DNA of 64,000 nucleotides from Phytophthora colocasiae (taxonomy: Eukaryota; Oomycota; Peronosporomycetes; Peronosporales; Peronosporaceae): contig JAGKQI010000090.1 of NCBI GenBank assembly GCA_018806915.1, positions 1,860,001-1,924,000 on the forward strand, given 5' to 3'. Position 1 is the first letter of the stretch. Every line of letters begins with the position of its first letter. Under the pieces are notes generated by a model. It saw only the letters and a list, made by a program, of their open reading frames with translations, was not told where the DNA came from and did not search any database. The position numbers and the translations under genes are program-made. Shown piece after piece: positions 1-11,098 of this stretch.

Positions 1-1130
1 GTGTTCGATCTACCGTTGTAGATCGATCGCCGTTCGGTGGCCGTCGTCGCAAGCCGAAACTCATCGAGAACGGAAAATTGATCGCGGAGTTTGACGAAGA
101 GCATTACAAACCGACATTGTTGGATCTAGAAGTGCTTGGTGCGAACGGTCTGGATTCGGATAAGTCTTGCGACCCGCTGTGTGTTGTGCGCATCGATGGC
201 GTGGATGTGATGAAAACTGCCGTCATTTATAACACGGTGAATCCTGTTTGGCAAGAAAAAATTCAGTTAGCACTGACAGGCGAGGAGAATGAAGTTCAGT
301 TCGTGGTGAAGGATTCTTACGGAGGAACTGTGGCCAAGACCGTCGGGAAGTGCATCCTGAGTATGACACAGCTTCAAGAGGATTTTAAACCACCCGAATA
401 TGCCTCTGATTTGGCTCAATGGGTGCACACACAAGTGAAGCCTGGAAACACTAAGAAGAACGTAAGCCACGTGATCACGGAAAAAGACTACCCGCTAGTG
501 ATGATCAAGAAAAACAGTTCGAAGGCAAGTCACGCTGCATCTTTGGGAGACGAGAAGCACCAGGTGTTGGTGACGGTTCTGTCACTACGAGACATGGTGG
601 TGACGAGCTCTACCGGTAGCGGTGTGCTCGGTCTGGGTAACCTGGGGAGTAGCACACCCAACATTTCGCCTTATATTTCAGTGCACGTTGGCAAGACCTC
701 GAATCGCACGAACATCGCCAAGATGTCATTTACTAAGGACAAGAAGAAGCAGTTGGGAAGCGCGTCGTGGAGAGAAAGCTTTACGTTCCCGTTGACCGCC
801 AAGGAGCTGCACCGTGGCGGCGCCGACTCCAGACTGGTGGTATCGCTCAAGGATCAGAGTATTCTCATGGATGCGCGCCTCGGTTCTTCGACTTTGGAAA
901 TCGATGCTTCGAGAATCAACGCGCCCCCGACGACTGAGGAGTTGGTGCTGAAGGACCAGTCCGGCCAACCAATTGGTTACCTCACTCTGAAGGTGGAAGT
1001 TGCCGGGTCAGCCACGTCGTCGCGTTCTTTGTCGATCCACTCTCTCGTGTCCGCTGGTGATGACATGGCAAACCTCCCTCCTGATGCCGTTAAGGCAGGC
1101 ACCATTCGTGTATCCTGCGATTTCGAGTAA
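1..1130 (+). CDS. C2-domain protein, 3' part (5' truncated by window edge)
   Basis: The frame is open from base 3 to a TAA at 1128-1130, so only the C-terminal ~375 residues are visible. A first C2-like domain follows the entry (LLDLEVLGANGLDSDK, DPLCVV, then NTVNPVWQEK), matching the usual C2 pattern of a Ca-binding loop and an NP-x-W strand. A second, weaker C2-like segment (QVLVTVLSLRDMVV, then SWRESFTF and LVVSLKDQS) follows. C2 domains bind phospholipid, often with calcium, so a membrane-associated role is likely; the specific function is unknown. The stop codon sits inside a perfect 5' splice consensus (GTAAGT at 1127-1132), and the inverted galactokinase duplication begins about 70 bp downstream, so the original 3' end may have been cut off. 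Confidence 0.7.
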   Translation, partial: VRSTVVDRSPFGGRRRKPKLIENGKLIAEFDEEHYKPTLLDLEVLGANGLDSDKSCDPLCVVRIDGVDVMKTAVIYNTVNPVWQEKIQLALTGEENEVQFVVKDSYGGTVAKTVGKCILSMTQLQEDFKPPEYASDLAQWVHTQVKPGNTKKNVSHVITEKDYPLVMIKKNSSKASHAASLGDEKHQVLVTVLSLRDMVVTSSTGSGVLGLGNLGSSTPNISPYISVHVGKTSNRTNIAKMSFTKDKKKQLGSASWRESFTFPLTAKELHRGGADSRLVVSLKDQSILMDARLGSSTLEIDASRINAPPTTEELVLKDQSGQPIGYLTLKVEVAGSATSSRSLSIHSLVSAGDDMANLPPDAVKAGTIRVSCDFE

Positions 1131-1201
1131 GTTGATCGCTCTTTCATCCATTTTGTATTTGCATCTGTGTACGTGTCAGTGCTGTAGCTTTCGTTGCTGG
1201 G

Positions 1202-2675
1202 AATAATGCAGATCAATCCGACATGACATTCCCTGGAATCTCCCAACACTTCCGACTATAACTTCAACCAATTTCATTGCTTCCACGCTGTCTACAAGGT
1301 ACTACAACGACAACCTCTCGCATACAACCGACAGTTCATTTAAGCAGAGGCAGGGGTGGCAACTCCAGCTTGCACCACGTGTGCGCCGTCACCGATGCGC
1401 GTCAGGAAACTCGCTGGCTTGGGCAACTCCGAGCCGAACTTGTCCACCGGGTATCCGGCGTCTAGCGTCTCCATCAGTTTCTGCGCGTGCTGCTGCTGCA
1501 CGAGCGCCACGATGCAGCCGCCGAAGCCACCGCCCGTCATACGCGCACCGAACACGCCCTCGCAACCGCGGGCAGTCTCCACCAGGTAGTCCAGCTCGGG
1601 AGTGCTCACCTCGTAGTCGTCGCGAAGAGACTCGTGACTCTCGAACATGAGCTTGCCGGCCTCGGCGTACTCACGCGCACGGATGTGCTCCACGGCAGCC
1701 ACCGTGCGTTCGTCCTCCGTGATCACGTGGCGTGCGCGGCGATACACCACCTCATCTTCCAGAGCCTCACGCACCGAGTCCAGCGCCGGCACCGTCGCGT
1801 CACGCAGGTGGGTCATCTCCGGGTGGCCGTGTGTCTGCAGTGCCTTCACGGCGGCCTGGCACTGCATCACGCGCTCCTTGTACTCGCCGCCGTTCAGCTC
1901 GTGCTTGACGTTCGAGTTGCACACCACGATGACCACGTCCGGGTCCTGGAACGCCACGGCCGTCGGCTCCTTGGTGCGGCAGTCGATCAGCAGTGCGCAG
2001 TCCTTCTTGCCGCACGAAGAGATGAACTGGTCCATGATGCCGCACGGCACGTTGCAGTACTCGTGCTCGGCCGCCTGACAAAGCAGCGCCTTCTGGATGG
2101 CCGACACGCCCTTGATCTCGAAGAGGCTCTCGAGGAACGTGGCGAAACCCACCTCCAGCGCTGCAGAGCTGCTCAGACCGCTGCCGAACGGCACTGTGCT
2201 CACGATGGCCGCGTGCACGCCCAGAGGCTCCGAGCGGTTGAGGTGTTTGAGGTACTCGGCCGTAACACCTTTGGGGTAGTTTCCCCACGATGGCTGCGTC
2301 TTCTCCAGTTGCTCCGTGTTGTCTGCGGCGAACTCCAGTACTTGACCGGGGAAGCTCGCGGACACCAACTTGGTGGTGGCGACAGACTTAGCGGGCGCAC
2401 GTACGCCCACCACCACCGTCGTCTTGTCCAGTGCCAGTGGACACACGAAGCCGTCGTTGTAGTCCGTGTGTTCGCCGATGAGGTTGACTCGACCGGGTGC
2501 GGCCGCGATGGTCAGAGCCTCACGCGGCACGTCGGCGTACTCCTTGAAGGTGGAGTAGAAGAGGTTCACGGCCTGCTCCACGACGTTATCGGATCCGGCC
2601 ATGGTTTGTCTTGTGTGAATATGTTGTGTTTGTTGCTTGGGTGCTCGGAGAGGAGACAATTGCAAAGTGAGCATG
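1202..2675 (-). repeat. Left arm of galactokinase inverted repeat
   Basis: This segment is the reverse complement of 3795-5268, with only scattered substitutions by eye. The similarity covers the whole galactokinase CDS, the 3' flank as far as a shared CATTATTC, and about 70 bp of 5' flank. Beyond those points the flanks diverge abruptly. The spacer between the arms is about 1.1 kb and is not itself repeated. Confidence 0.85.
1340..2602 (-). CDS. GALK: Galactokinase, copy 1
   Basis: This 420-residue GHMP-family kinase phosphorylates galactose to galactose-1-phosphate with ATP, the entry step of the Leloir pathway in the cytosol. The galactokinase signature GRVNLIGEHTDYN is near residue 36, the ATP-binding motif GSGLSSSAAL near 140, and the third GHMP motif MTGGGFGGC near 355. 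The frame is open upstream for another 75 codons, but ATG at 2602-2600 is chosen because the copy at 3866 starts at the same MAGSDNVVEQ and similarity fades just upstream. The protein differs from copy 2 by one visible residue near position 12 (Asn here, Asp there). It is intronless and is transcribed away from copy 2. Confidence 0.95.
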   Translation of the reverse strand: MAGSDNVVEQAVNLFYSTFKEYADVPREALTIAAAPGRVNLIGEHTDYNDGFVCPLALDKTTVVVGVRAPAKSVATTKLVSASFPGQVLEFAADNTEQLEKTQPSWGNYPKGVTAEYLKHLNRSEPLGVHAAIVSTVPFGSGLSSSAALEVGFATFLESLFEIKGVSAIQKALLCQAAEHEYCNVPCGIMDQFISSCGKKDCALLIDCRTKEPTAVAFQDPDVVIVVCNSNVKHELNGGEYKERVMQCQAAVKALQTHGHPEMTHLRDATVPALDSVREALEDEVVYRRARHVITEDERTVAAVEHIRAREYAEAGKLMFESHESLRDDYEVSTPELDYLVETARGCEGVFGARMTGGGFGGCIVALVQQQHAQKLMETLDAGYPVDKFGSELPKPASFLTRIGDGAHVVQAGVATPASA

Positions 2676-3865
2676 CAAGTACCCTGCCACTCAGTTACGG
2701 TGGAATTCAAGCGGGACGTGAACTGCAATGACACCAATAGTGGTGACGTTCGAGGCTCAGAGTTGCCACGCGCAGGCTCTTCAAGGTGGGCCTTGGAATC
2801 GTCGCGATCAGCAATAATTGGAATCAACCGACTTGGTGCGGACTACAATTATTGCGTGGAGCAAACGACAACAATAGTGTCGCTGCAGTAGGGCTAATGC
2901 TCCTTGTAAGATGCGAGGCCGCATGTTTACCTACGGTTGGTGCATGCATCCGTTTAAGCGATAAGTGCTATCTGCAGACGAAAGAAACGTATTCAGTACC
3001 TCCGTAACTTCAATCACGGCCACATTTCGTTCTGGATCAACTTTAACAGTAAGATCACAGCCTGGGGCACTTCTAAGCTGGAGCTTGTGTCAAGTTGCTG
3101 CATCGTGTAAGGAATCCTAGCAGCACTCAGTCGTCCCCCAAAATGAGCTTCCTCAAAACGATCTGGTTATACCATGCCTATTTGTCCAGCTACAAAGTTG
3201 AACTGCGTTGTGTATTCTGAAGAAGCGTCAAAGACCTGACAAACTTCAGGAAGTTCGTCGCCACTGGCTTTGGTACTGTTACGAGGCGAACCTGGCAACG
3301 TAATTGTGCTGCGTGATGGCTCCTTTGAATGCTGACTGGGGGCACCCTATCGCTCCGGTTCACGGCGCAAGTCTCACCACTGGTGACACCAGCGCTACAG
3401 GCTACAGCACATAGCTTGTCAGTCTTGAGCCCAGCACTATGAACGTGTTTGAAGTTGGGTCAACGACGAATCGTCGTCGACGATAGTACCGGTATCGGTA
3501 CTTGAAGTTGACAGAAAAGAATGCCTTAATTGCGAACGAGTATGACTGTTCCACAGTAATCCAATATTTACGACAACTGATGCTATCTTAACGACACAAC
3601 TATTCGCTTTATACAAAATACAATTATTGCAATTATTCTCCAGCACGACATAATTTGACAACTGTCGACGTTCTTCAAACGCTCATTCAACATCAAGCGT
3701 AGCACGCGCAACGTACGTGAAGCGCTACTACAAGTACAAGTGGCTGCACTTGATTCACATGTCCATACCTCAAAGATGCATGCAACAATACTCCCTTCAC
3801 TTTGTAATTGTCTCCTTCCTGAGCAACCCAAGCAACAAACACAACATATTCACACAAGACAAACC
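2603..3865. promoter_or_regulatory. Divergent intergenic region between the two galactokinases
   Basis: About 1.26 kb separates the two start codons. The outer ~70 bp on each side belongs to the inverted repeat, including a shared CAAGCAACAAACACAACATA stretch just before each ATG, so the core promoters are duplicated. The central ~1.1 kb is unique and AT-richer. I see no convincing gene in it. Confidence 0.6.
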
Positions 3866-5268
3866 ATGGCTGGATCCGATAACGTCGTGGAGCAGGCCGT
3901 GGACCTCTTCTACTCCACCTTCAAGGAGTACGCCGACGTGCCGCGTGAGGCTCTGACCATCGCGGCCGCACCCGGTCGAGTCAACCTCATCGGCGAACAC
4001 ACGGACTACAACGACGGCTTCGTGTGTCCACTGGCACTGGACAAGACGACGGTGGTGGTGGGCGTACGTGCGCCCGCTAAGTCTGTCGCCACCACCAAGT
4101 TGGTGTCCGCGAGCTTCCCCGGTCAAGTACTGGAGTTCGCCGCAGACAACACGGAGCAACTGGAGAAGACGCAGCCATCGTGGGGAAACTACCCCAAAGG
4201 TGTCACGGCCGAGTACCTCAAACACCTCAACCGCTCGGAGCCTCTGGGCGTGCACGCGGCCATCGTGAGCACAGTGCCGTTCGGCAGCGGTTTGAGCAGC
4301 TCTGCAGCGCTGGAGGTGGGTTTCGCCACGTTCCTCGAGAGCCTCTTCGAGATCAAGGGCGTGTCGGCCATCCAGAAGGCGCTGCTTTGTCAGGCGGCCG
4401 AGCACGAGTACTGCAACGTGCCGTGCGGCATCATGGACCAGTTCATCTCTTCGTGCGGCAAGAAGGACTGCGCACTGCTGATCGACTGCCGCACCAAGGA
4501 GCCGACGGCCGTGGCGTTCCAGGACCCGGACGTGGTCATCGTGGTGTGCAACTCGAACGTCAAGCACGAGCTGAACGGCGGCGAGTACAAGGAGCGCGTG
4601 ATGCAGTGCCAGGCCGCCGTGAAGGCACTGCAGACACACGGCCACCCGGAGATGACCCACCTGCGTGACGCGACGGTGCCGGCGCTGGACTCGGTGCGTG
4701 AGGCTCTGGAAGATGAGGTGGTGTATCGCCGCGCACGCCACGTGATCACGGAGGACGAACGCACGGTGGCTGCCGTGGAGCACATCCGTGCGCGTGAGTA
4801 CGCCGAGGCCGGCAAGCTCATGTTCGAGAGTCACGAGTCTCTTCGCGACGACTACGAGGTGAGCACTCCCGAGCTGGACTACCTGGTGGAGACTGCCCGC
4901 GGTTGCGAGGGCGTGTTCGGTGCGCGTATGACGGGCGGTGGCTTCGGCGGCTGCATCGTGGCGCTCGTGCAGCAGCAGCACGCGCAGAAACTGATGGAGA
5001 CGCTAGACGCCGGATACCCGGTGGACAAGTTCGGCTCGGAGTTGCCCAAGCCAGCGAGTTTCCTGACGCGCATCGGCGACGGCGCACACGTGGTGCAAGC
5101 TGGTGTTGCCACCCCTGCCTCTGCTTAAATGAACTGTCGGTTGTATGCGAGAGGTTGTCGTTGTAGTACCTTGTAGACAGCGTGAAAGCAATGAAAATTG
5201 GTTGAAGTAATAGTCGGAAGTGTTGGGAGATTTCAGGGAATGTCAAGTCGGATTGATCTGCATTATTC
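3795..5268 (+). repeat. Right arm of galactokinase inverted repeat
   Basis: This is the partner of 1202-2675 in opposite orientation. Differences seen by eye are few and mostly synonymous (for example GGT CTG versus GGT TTG at the GSGLSS motif, and a GTT/GTC valine), with a handful of small changes in the 3' flank. That implies either a recent duplication or ongoing gene conversion. Confidence 0.85.
3866..5128 (+). CDS. GALK: Galactokinase, copy 2
   Basis: This 420-residue galactokinase has the same motifs as copy 1: GRVNLIGEHTDYN near residue 36, GSGLSSSAAL near 140 and GGGFGGC near 355. Its length matches the family (about 390-430 residues). ATG at 3866 lies in the good context AAACCATGG. 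The ORF is intact and intronless. The only protein difference I see from copy 1 is Asp for Asn near residue 12, so both copies look functional. The product would feed galactose into UDP-sugar metabolism. Confidence 0.95.
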   Translation: MAGSDNVVEQAVDLFYSTFKEYADVPREALTIAAAPGRVNLIGEHTDYNDGFVCPLALDKTTVVVGVRAPAKSVATTKLVSASFPGQVLEFAADNTEQLEKTQPSWGNYPKGVTAEYLKHLNRSEPLGVHAAIVSTVPFGSGLSSSAALEVGFATFLESLFEIKGVSAIQKALLCQAAEHEYCNVPCGIMDQFISSCGKKDCALLIDCRTKEPTAVAFQDPDVVIVVCNSNVKHELNGGEYKERVMQCQAAVKALQTHGHPEMTHLRDATVPALDSVREALEDEVVYRRARHVITEDERTVAAVEHIRAREYAEAGKLMFESHESLRDDYEVSTPELDYLVETARGCEGVFGARMTGGGFGGCIVALVQQQHAQKLMETLDAGYPVDKFGSELPKPASFLTRIGDGAHVVQAGVATPASA

Positions 5269-5346
5269 ATGCTACGAATGCAAATAGCTCGGCAATATCG
5301 AATTAATTTTCAAGAATTATTATCCAATTAATGATTTGAGCTGAAA

Positions 5347-7129
5347 ATGACACACGTAGCTGTTCACGTGTCCACATCTCGCAAGGCCGTCTACCTCGAT
5401 CAGGTATGTCTGCCCCCAATATACGTCTCTACTAAGTCTTAAACACTCACTGTCCGTGGTTTCCGCAGCTGCGACGCCAATTCCAGTCCAACAGTTCTTC
5501 TTGGCAAAATACTATTGCCATCCTCCAGAGTTTCGACCACAGTCGAAAGGTATGATAATTATATTGTTTTTACCACAGAAGCAGTTTTCTAAAAACAATA
5601 ATTGTGATGCAGTTGGCTCAGGAACAAGTTTTCTGGGAGACTTTCACGCTGCTATTAGCAGTGATCGGCATTGTATGTGTCAGTGTGGAGGGGGAACTAC
5701 TTGGAGTTGAACTGGCTCAGTTAGTTGAAGAAAGGAAGACTTTTACTTCCTCAACGGAGACGAATTCACTCGTCTACTCGACACTGTTCATTGTGCTCAA
5801 GGGTGTGCTCTCGGGCACGTCGGGGCTACTTCTCTATGCTTTGGTCATGCGATACCGTACGGAATTTCATTTAAAGATTTTTTTTATAGTTTTGCTAATT
5901 ATTGTGCATGTATCTGACGCCAGGGGCTGTGTGCAAGAGCAAGATTTTGGCGAAACAATTGCCTCCCTATGCTACGTTTTTCAGCTCGTGTTCAGGTCTA
6001 AGGAGGTTCGTTATTGGACTTTGTTATTTGAAACTTTGCTTTACCAACTTTTGATTTGGTAGCCGCTTTTTACTCGAGGCGCTGGTGTGCACACTTCATA
6101 TGCCACTTCTTAGCGCTGACCGTAAGATTTGGCGTTGGGGGGAGTATGATGTGCTTTGCCTGGATCAATTAGGTATGGGAGCTTGAAGTTTTCGCTTTGT
6201 CAACGATCTTCTTCTAATACTATGCGCAGATGTTCTAGTATTTGCTCGCATCTATTTGTTGGGTCGGGTATTGAGAAACCAGTTGGGCCTGAACTCTGGG
6301 TCGCACGAAGCTCGTCTAATCGGTACGCTGAAGAAATATTACGGCGAGGTTTTTAAATTGGCTTGATTATTCGTGTGCGGTTCTGTAGGTTCCATTCATC
6401 ACGTGGATTTATCGTCAATTTGGCTCACGATCAAGTTCTCGTTCCAGAAGTTCCCTTTCGAGGTGGCCTTGGGTCTATTAACTCTGGATTGGTTCCTCAC
6501 TTCGGTCGCTCTCAATTTCTTTGAACGGTACGCCCGTATGTATATTCAGTAGACTCATTGATCTTTTACTTATCGAAGATAACTACAGGGCTAGTAACCC
6601 GACGGAGACGAACGTCAGCGATTCCTTTTGGCTGACAATCGTCACGATCACAGGCGTCGGGTACGGCGACACGTCCCCATGGACTTTAGGCGGCAAAATC
6701 GTCATTGCAACTGGAGGAATCATCGGCGGAATGGTCATCGCGTGTCTGCTGCGCGTCATTCTCATCGACGCGCTTCAACTGTCTCCACAAGAACAAACGG
6801 TACTGGATGTCGCTCGGTTCTATCGGTATGTCCGACAGCGAAAAGAAGGAGCTACTGTACTGGTGCAACGAACTTGGAGATGGCATCGCGCTAAATCAAC
6901 ATCAACCAGCAGCCAAACACGCAACCAGAAGGTCCGTCTGTATGCAGCAGCAGAAGCTTTTCGACTTCTCCGATTCGCCAGTTTATCTTCCTCCTCCAAG
7001 GCAAGTATGACCGATGTCGTAGTCAAGAGAGCTGAACGACTGTGTGAAAACATCGACCATCGCAGTGAAACAAGCTGCGAAGAACTCAAGCAGACAGCAG
7101 AACTCTTCCACTCCATTGCCAGCTCATAA
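5347..7129 (+). CDS. Potassium channel, SK-like, eight exons
   Basis: Exons 5347-5403, 5469-5549, 5613-5856, 5924-6005, 6063-6172, 6230-6322, 6389-6527 and 6589-7129 join to exactly 449 codons (448 residues). All introns are 57-67 bp GT-AG; three use GTACG donors. The protein has several hydrophobic membrane segments (TLLLAVIGIVCVSV, IVLKGVLSGTSGLLLYALV, RFLLEALVCTLH and others). The pore follows, with selectivity filter ITGVGYGD near residue 293, then a final membrane helix (GGIIGGMVIACLLRVILI). The tail is basic with W-rich helices (VQRTWRWHRAK) and resembles the calmodulin-binding tail of small-conductance K channels. It should conduct K+ across a membrane; Ca/calmodulin gating is an inference from the tail. 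Confidence 0.82.
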
Positions 7130-7210
7130 AAAAATATCTTACGGTAATCTACAACTTTTTCCCTATCCCTAATACGGAATCTATCTCAATTCCTGGGACG
7201 AGTGGATGGA

Positions 7211-8473
7211 ATGAGCTTCACGCGTGTCATTCAGCGCCGCGCCAAGGGCCTCAACCTCACGCCTTACGTGTCTCCTCTGTTATTGCGTCTTCATCCAGAC
7301 ACGGTGCAACGGCAATCTCCCGCTTTGGCGCAACAAAATGAACAAGCACTAAAACAACTCAACGTTTTCCTGGAATTGGCCACTTTCGGCTGCAACAACG
7401 ACGCTTTCAATGCTCGCAAACAGGTTTTAGCTCTAAGTGAAAGTCGACAAGCCATTGCATCGGAGGAACCGGTGCGTTTCCCATTGGTTTTCCACGTCCC
7501 GACTGACGATTTCGAGATTTCGGAACAAATCGACGGATTCGTGGAAGTGCAGTACACTGTGGAGGTGCCAGGACGTCTGGTGAAGCGCACATTGGCCAAC
7601 CCTGGACGGTCGATAAGCGTTAAAAGCGACCCGGAAGCAGCGTTGCAAGCTCCGTTCGCACGGGAGTGGCAGCGGATAACGAAACGGATTTTACAGGATC
7701 TGTTCCAGGTGGCACAAGTACCTTTGGTTGTGGAGGAAGAAGGAGAAGAGACCAAGAGAACGGCATTGGCTGAGTGGTTGGACGAGGAGGAAACAGTGGC
7801 AGATCAGGCGGATAGACATGGAGTTCGTGTGGGGGAACACAATAGAGCGAAGAAGAAAGAACTTGAGCAGTTTGACAAGGTTTTCCACAAGATGTTGACT
7901 CGCGAGAAGAATATCGTGCATGAAACGACGACGGGGCTGGAAGACGGGCCGAGTAAGTGTTGCCGGTGGTATTTTATTTGGTATGTAGTGATTAATTCTT
8001 GATGTGCAGCCTCCCAACATGCTGTACTTACTAGTCTGCTCCACTCGAGGCTTTTCCTGCCTAAGTTTACGGACCCACACATGAAGAAGAGCGCGTTTCA
8101 TTGGATCGCCAACTTTTTGCTTCTCAACTTCATGGAGTTGCGTCTCCACAGTCTCGTGTGGAACAAAGTGACTGTTCTTCTTACTGCCGATACTGAAGTG
8201 AAAGAGCCTCAGACCTTGTGGAATGAAGAAGCACCTGAAGAAGGAATGGGCATCCTCATTCCGATTGGAATGGATATTGATACGTTGATCGATTTCATTT
8301 ATGACAACATCGAAGATCTGGAATTTGCACTGGAAGAGAAAAAGAACCAGGCTCATTCAGCCGCTAAAGAACAGCAGCGGCTTCGAAGAGAGAAGAAGAA
8401 GAAACAGAAGGGGAAAAACAAGAGAAGAGGACACTTTTACCAAGAAGAAGTAGACGCCATTTTCAGGAAATAA
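7211..8473 (+). CDS. TCAIM-like protein (DUF4460/DUF4461), two exons
   Basis: Exons 7211-7952 and 8010-8473 give 402 codons (401 residues) with a 57-bp intron. The N-terminus (SFTRVIQRRAKGLNL) is basic and could be a mitochondrial presequence. It is followed by a J-domain-like segment with an HPD tripeptide (LLLRLHPDTVQRQSP), as in DUF4460 of the TCAIM family. The C-terminal half (KSAFHWIANFLLLNF onward, ending IPIGMDIDTLIDFIYDN) resembles DUF4461, and a Lys/Arg-rich tail closes the protein. TCAIM is a mitochondrial protein in animals; the role in oomycetes is unknown. ATG at 7211 is used because the codons just upstream offer no ATG. Confidence 0.6.
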
Positions 8474-8543
8474 ACATATCCGAGCCTTCTTCACTACGTA
8501 AGAATAAAGTTACGTCAATTTCCAGCGGAAATCCATCAAATGC

Positions 8544-11098
8544 TTAGAGAATTTGTGCGAGCTCGTCTCGTAAGCTACGGAAGCCTGCCAGTTCATCATC
8601 AAACATCGAGGTCGGCGCAACAGTTGCCTGTTTGTCGGAGGTTTGGTCGGTTTCTCCTTCCGAATCCGCACACTTGGTCAAACGTGGGGCGTTCTTCAGT
8701 TGATGTAGGAAGTTGCCTACAGACGCGGTGTCCAACGACGCGCCAGTACTACCTACACCAGTGGAGGCAGAGTCAGCTGTCGTAGTGCTTGATCGTGTCG
8801 TCGACGCGTCGCCTATAGCGAACGGCAGCATCATATCTGTGCCATCAGCGTCCGGATCATCACCCAGACTGTCACTTGACCCCCCACCAACATCAGCACT
8901 TCCGGACAATGACAGAAATCGTGGACGGCCTCCAGAAGCACTTCCTGCGCCATCAACTACCGCCAATCCAAACGCATCGGGTGTGTCAGGGGAAATCCCC
9001 CAGGCCGTTACCCCGCTGTCGCCAAAGTCCGGAGAGAATCCGCGCTTCCTTGCAGAGATCAAACCGGCTGATGTCGATCGTTTCGCTCCGTGAAGGCCCA
9101 GTTGGAACTGATCCGTAGTGATAAAAGTTGGAACGTTGCTTGAACTGGACTTGAGTTGGCTCTTGCTGTACGCGTAGCCTGGAGATGTGGACAGCAATTC
9201 ACATGGATTCGCTTGGAACGGAGGACTCGCGGAGAATACCGCCATATCGTCTGTTGTGGGGTGCAGCGTGCCATTAGGGCGGATCGCAATGGCTTCGCTT
9301 TTCACAGGAATTGGTGTAGTCACCTGTGCACCATCGCTCGGAGCACTGTCATTCTCTGGTTTAGATTGCAGAGTCATGCCAGCAGATTCAGCATGATCAG
9401 ACACGAAGGCCCCGCTGAAGGAGCTTTTTCGGCGTCGTGGAGCTTGAGGTTGCACGTGCGACTGTAATCCGCTGTCGAGGGTAAAGCTGTCAAGTGATCC
9501 TGGCATCGGATGGCTCTCATTGCCAGCGAGAAAAGGCTTGTGTGGCAGTCCAAATGAAGTGCGGCTGTTCCGCAGCAAGGAAACAGTCTTGGGGTGGCGG
9601 GGAGGAGTCGATAAGCGATGGTACGCTGTGTTACTGTTGCTGGTAGGCGGGTCATCGTGAAGAGAAGATTGAGAGACGTGCAGTCCATTATCAGCATCCT
9701 GGCGACTCGTACCCTCCCAAAGCTGCTGCTGCCGCTGCTGGAAGGCCAATGATGGCGAAGAGGAGTTCTGCTGCTCCCGTTCAATAGCAACATTGCCGTA
9801 TCCGTATGGAGCCGCAGTGACGTTAGGATTGGCTGCTGCACCCCGCAATCGAAGATCATGTTCACCTCCGTACGAGTGCGCATGTTGAATCAGTTTGGCG
9901 GCGCTTTGTCCCTCACTGTATCCAGTTGCAGCACCTCCTCCAACGATACCAGCCTTGCTGCTAACACGTGGTATAGCCATTGGCTTCGACACTCCAGCTT
10001 GAGGCCGCGCCACTACTTCATCATCAGCTTGACTATCTCCCACAGGTCCCGTGGTACTGAACTGCTGCGGTATTGGGATCGAGCGAGGCGACGATCGGCG
10101 GCGCTGAAGGACGCCAACACCAGCACCAAACTGCTCTGCATCGCTTACGGGTACAAACGAATCCGTGCGTAGATCTGTGACTCTCATGGGCGAATCCGCC
10201 ATCGCTGCAGTCGTCCGCAACGGCACTGGCGCACTCGCAGGCGTCAACTCTGGCGATCCTGGCACATAATCCTGGATAATGAAGTTATCCTGGAACAGCC
10301 TCGACTGTTCCTGTCGTTCTGTGAACTGGTCACAGTCGCGTCGATACACTGCGGCCACCTTCAGCAGTCCAAACGGAGTCGTAATCGGGATAAACGAGTA
10401 CGCATTCGTTGCTACGTGTTGAGCTTCAAACGCCCTCGGAGCGTCAGTTGCAGCAGCTGCGTGCATCGAGTAACTCAGCATGGAAGGGTAGGCTTGTGCG
10501 AATAATCTATGAGCCGGAAGTTGCCGTATGAAGGAAAACAGCGCACGTAGCAGCACACTGATGCGTTTGCAGACTTCCTTAAGTTGATCAATGACATCCT
10601 GTGTCGCACCTAAGTGGGTGGCGTCTTTATCTGCCGCGAAAGTGACGTTCCAGCGCTCGAGCAAAACTTTATGTCCGTCTGCTTCCCAAAAGATGTCAAT
10701 GGCCAATGGGAGCCCCACATCTTCCTTCCAGGCCGTCATAGCGTCTCTTACTACTGGAACTTCCTCAATATCCAGGTTAAATCTGGCTCTGCGACTGCTA
10801 CGACGGACATCTGGCTCTGCTTGGAGGCTCACGCGACTCTGGACGATAAGTTCTGCCGCTTTGTATAGGAATTCAAGCACTACTTGCTCTGTCTTGGCTC
10901 GGCCTGCTGTAGTAATATGAATTTTACACGTTAAATGGAAGAAATACTATAAAATTAAATACTACCGATGGACGTACTGGAGGAGCGAGGAGGGTAACGT
11001 GGATTGTGAGCGTTGTAGCGACCTCCAGAGGCTGAAAATTGCTTAGGAGGGGTATGAGACGGCCTACTTTGATTGGACAAGTCTACGGACGACATCAT
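8544..11098 (-). CDS. ATG13: Autophagy protein ATG13 (HORMA domain), two exons
   Basis: Exons complement(10966-11098) and complement(8544-10906) give 832 codons (831 residues); the intron is 59 bp. The N-terminal ~250 residues carry the ATG13 HORMA fold: KTEQVVLEFLYKAAELIV, VLLERWNVTF, then a long helix (KEVCKRISVLLRALFSFIRQ) and LPAHRLF. The remaining ~550 residues are Ser/Pro-rich, low-complexity and probably disordered, as expected for the regulatory tail that binds ATG1 and receives TOR phosphorylation. ATG13 scaffolds the ATG1 kinase complex that starts autophagosome formation. The gene shares a divergent promoter with the TKL kinase at 11459. Confidence 0.85.

Noticed and set aside
1127..1465. 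Continuation of the C2 gene by splicing 1126 to 1212
   Set aside because: The resulting exon would read the 3' flank and antisense of galactokinase, which also exists in the other repeat arm, so it is not a genuine exon.
1487..2731. 414-codon frame antisense to galactokinase copy 1 (and its mirror at 3797-4981)
   Set aside because: The codon bias of the real gene leaves the opposite strand open; the translation is His/Arg/Leu-rich without domains.
5857..6062. Frameshift or pseudogene status of the potassium channel
   Set aside because: Apparent stops vanish when GTACG donors are used; all eight exons close to a multiple of three with channel-like sequence throughout.
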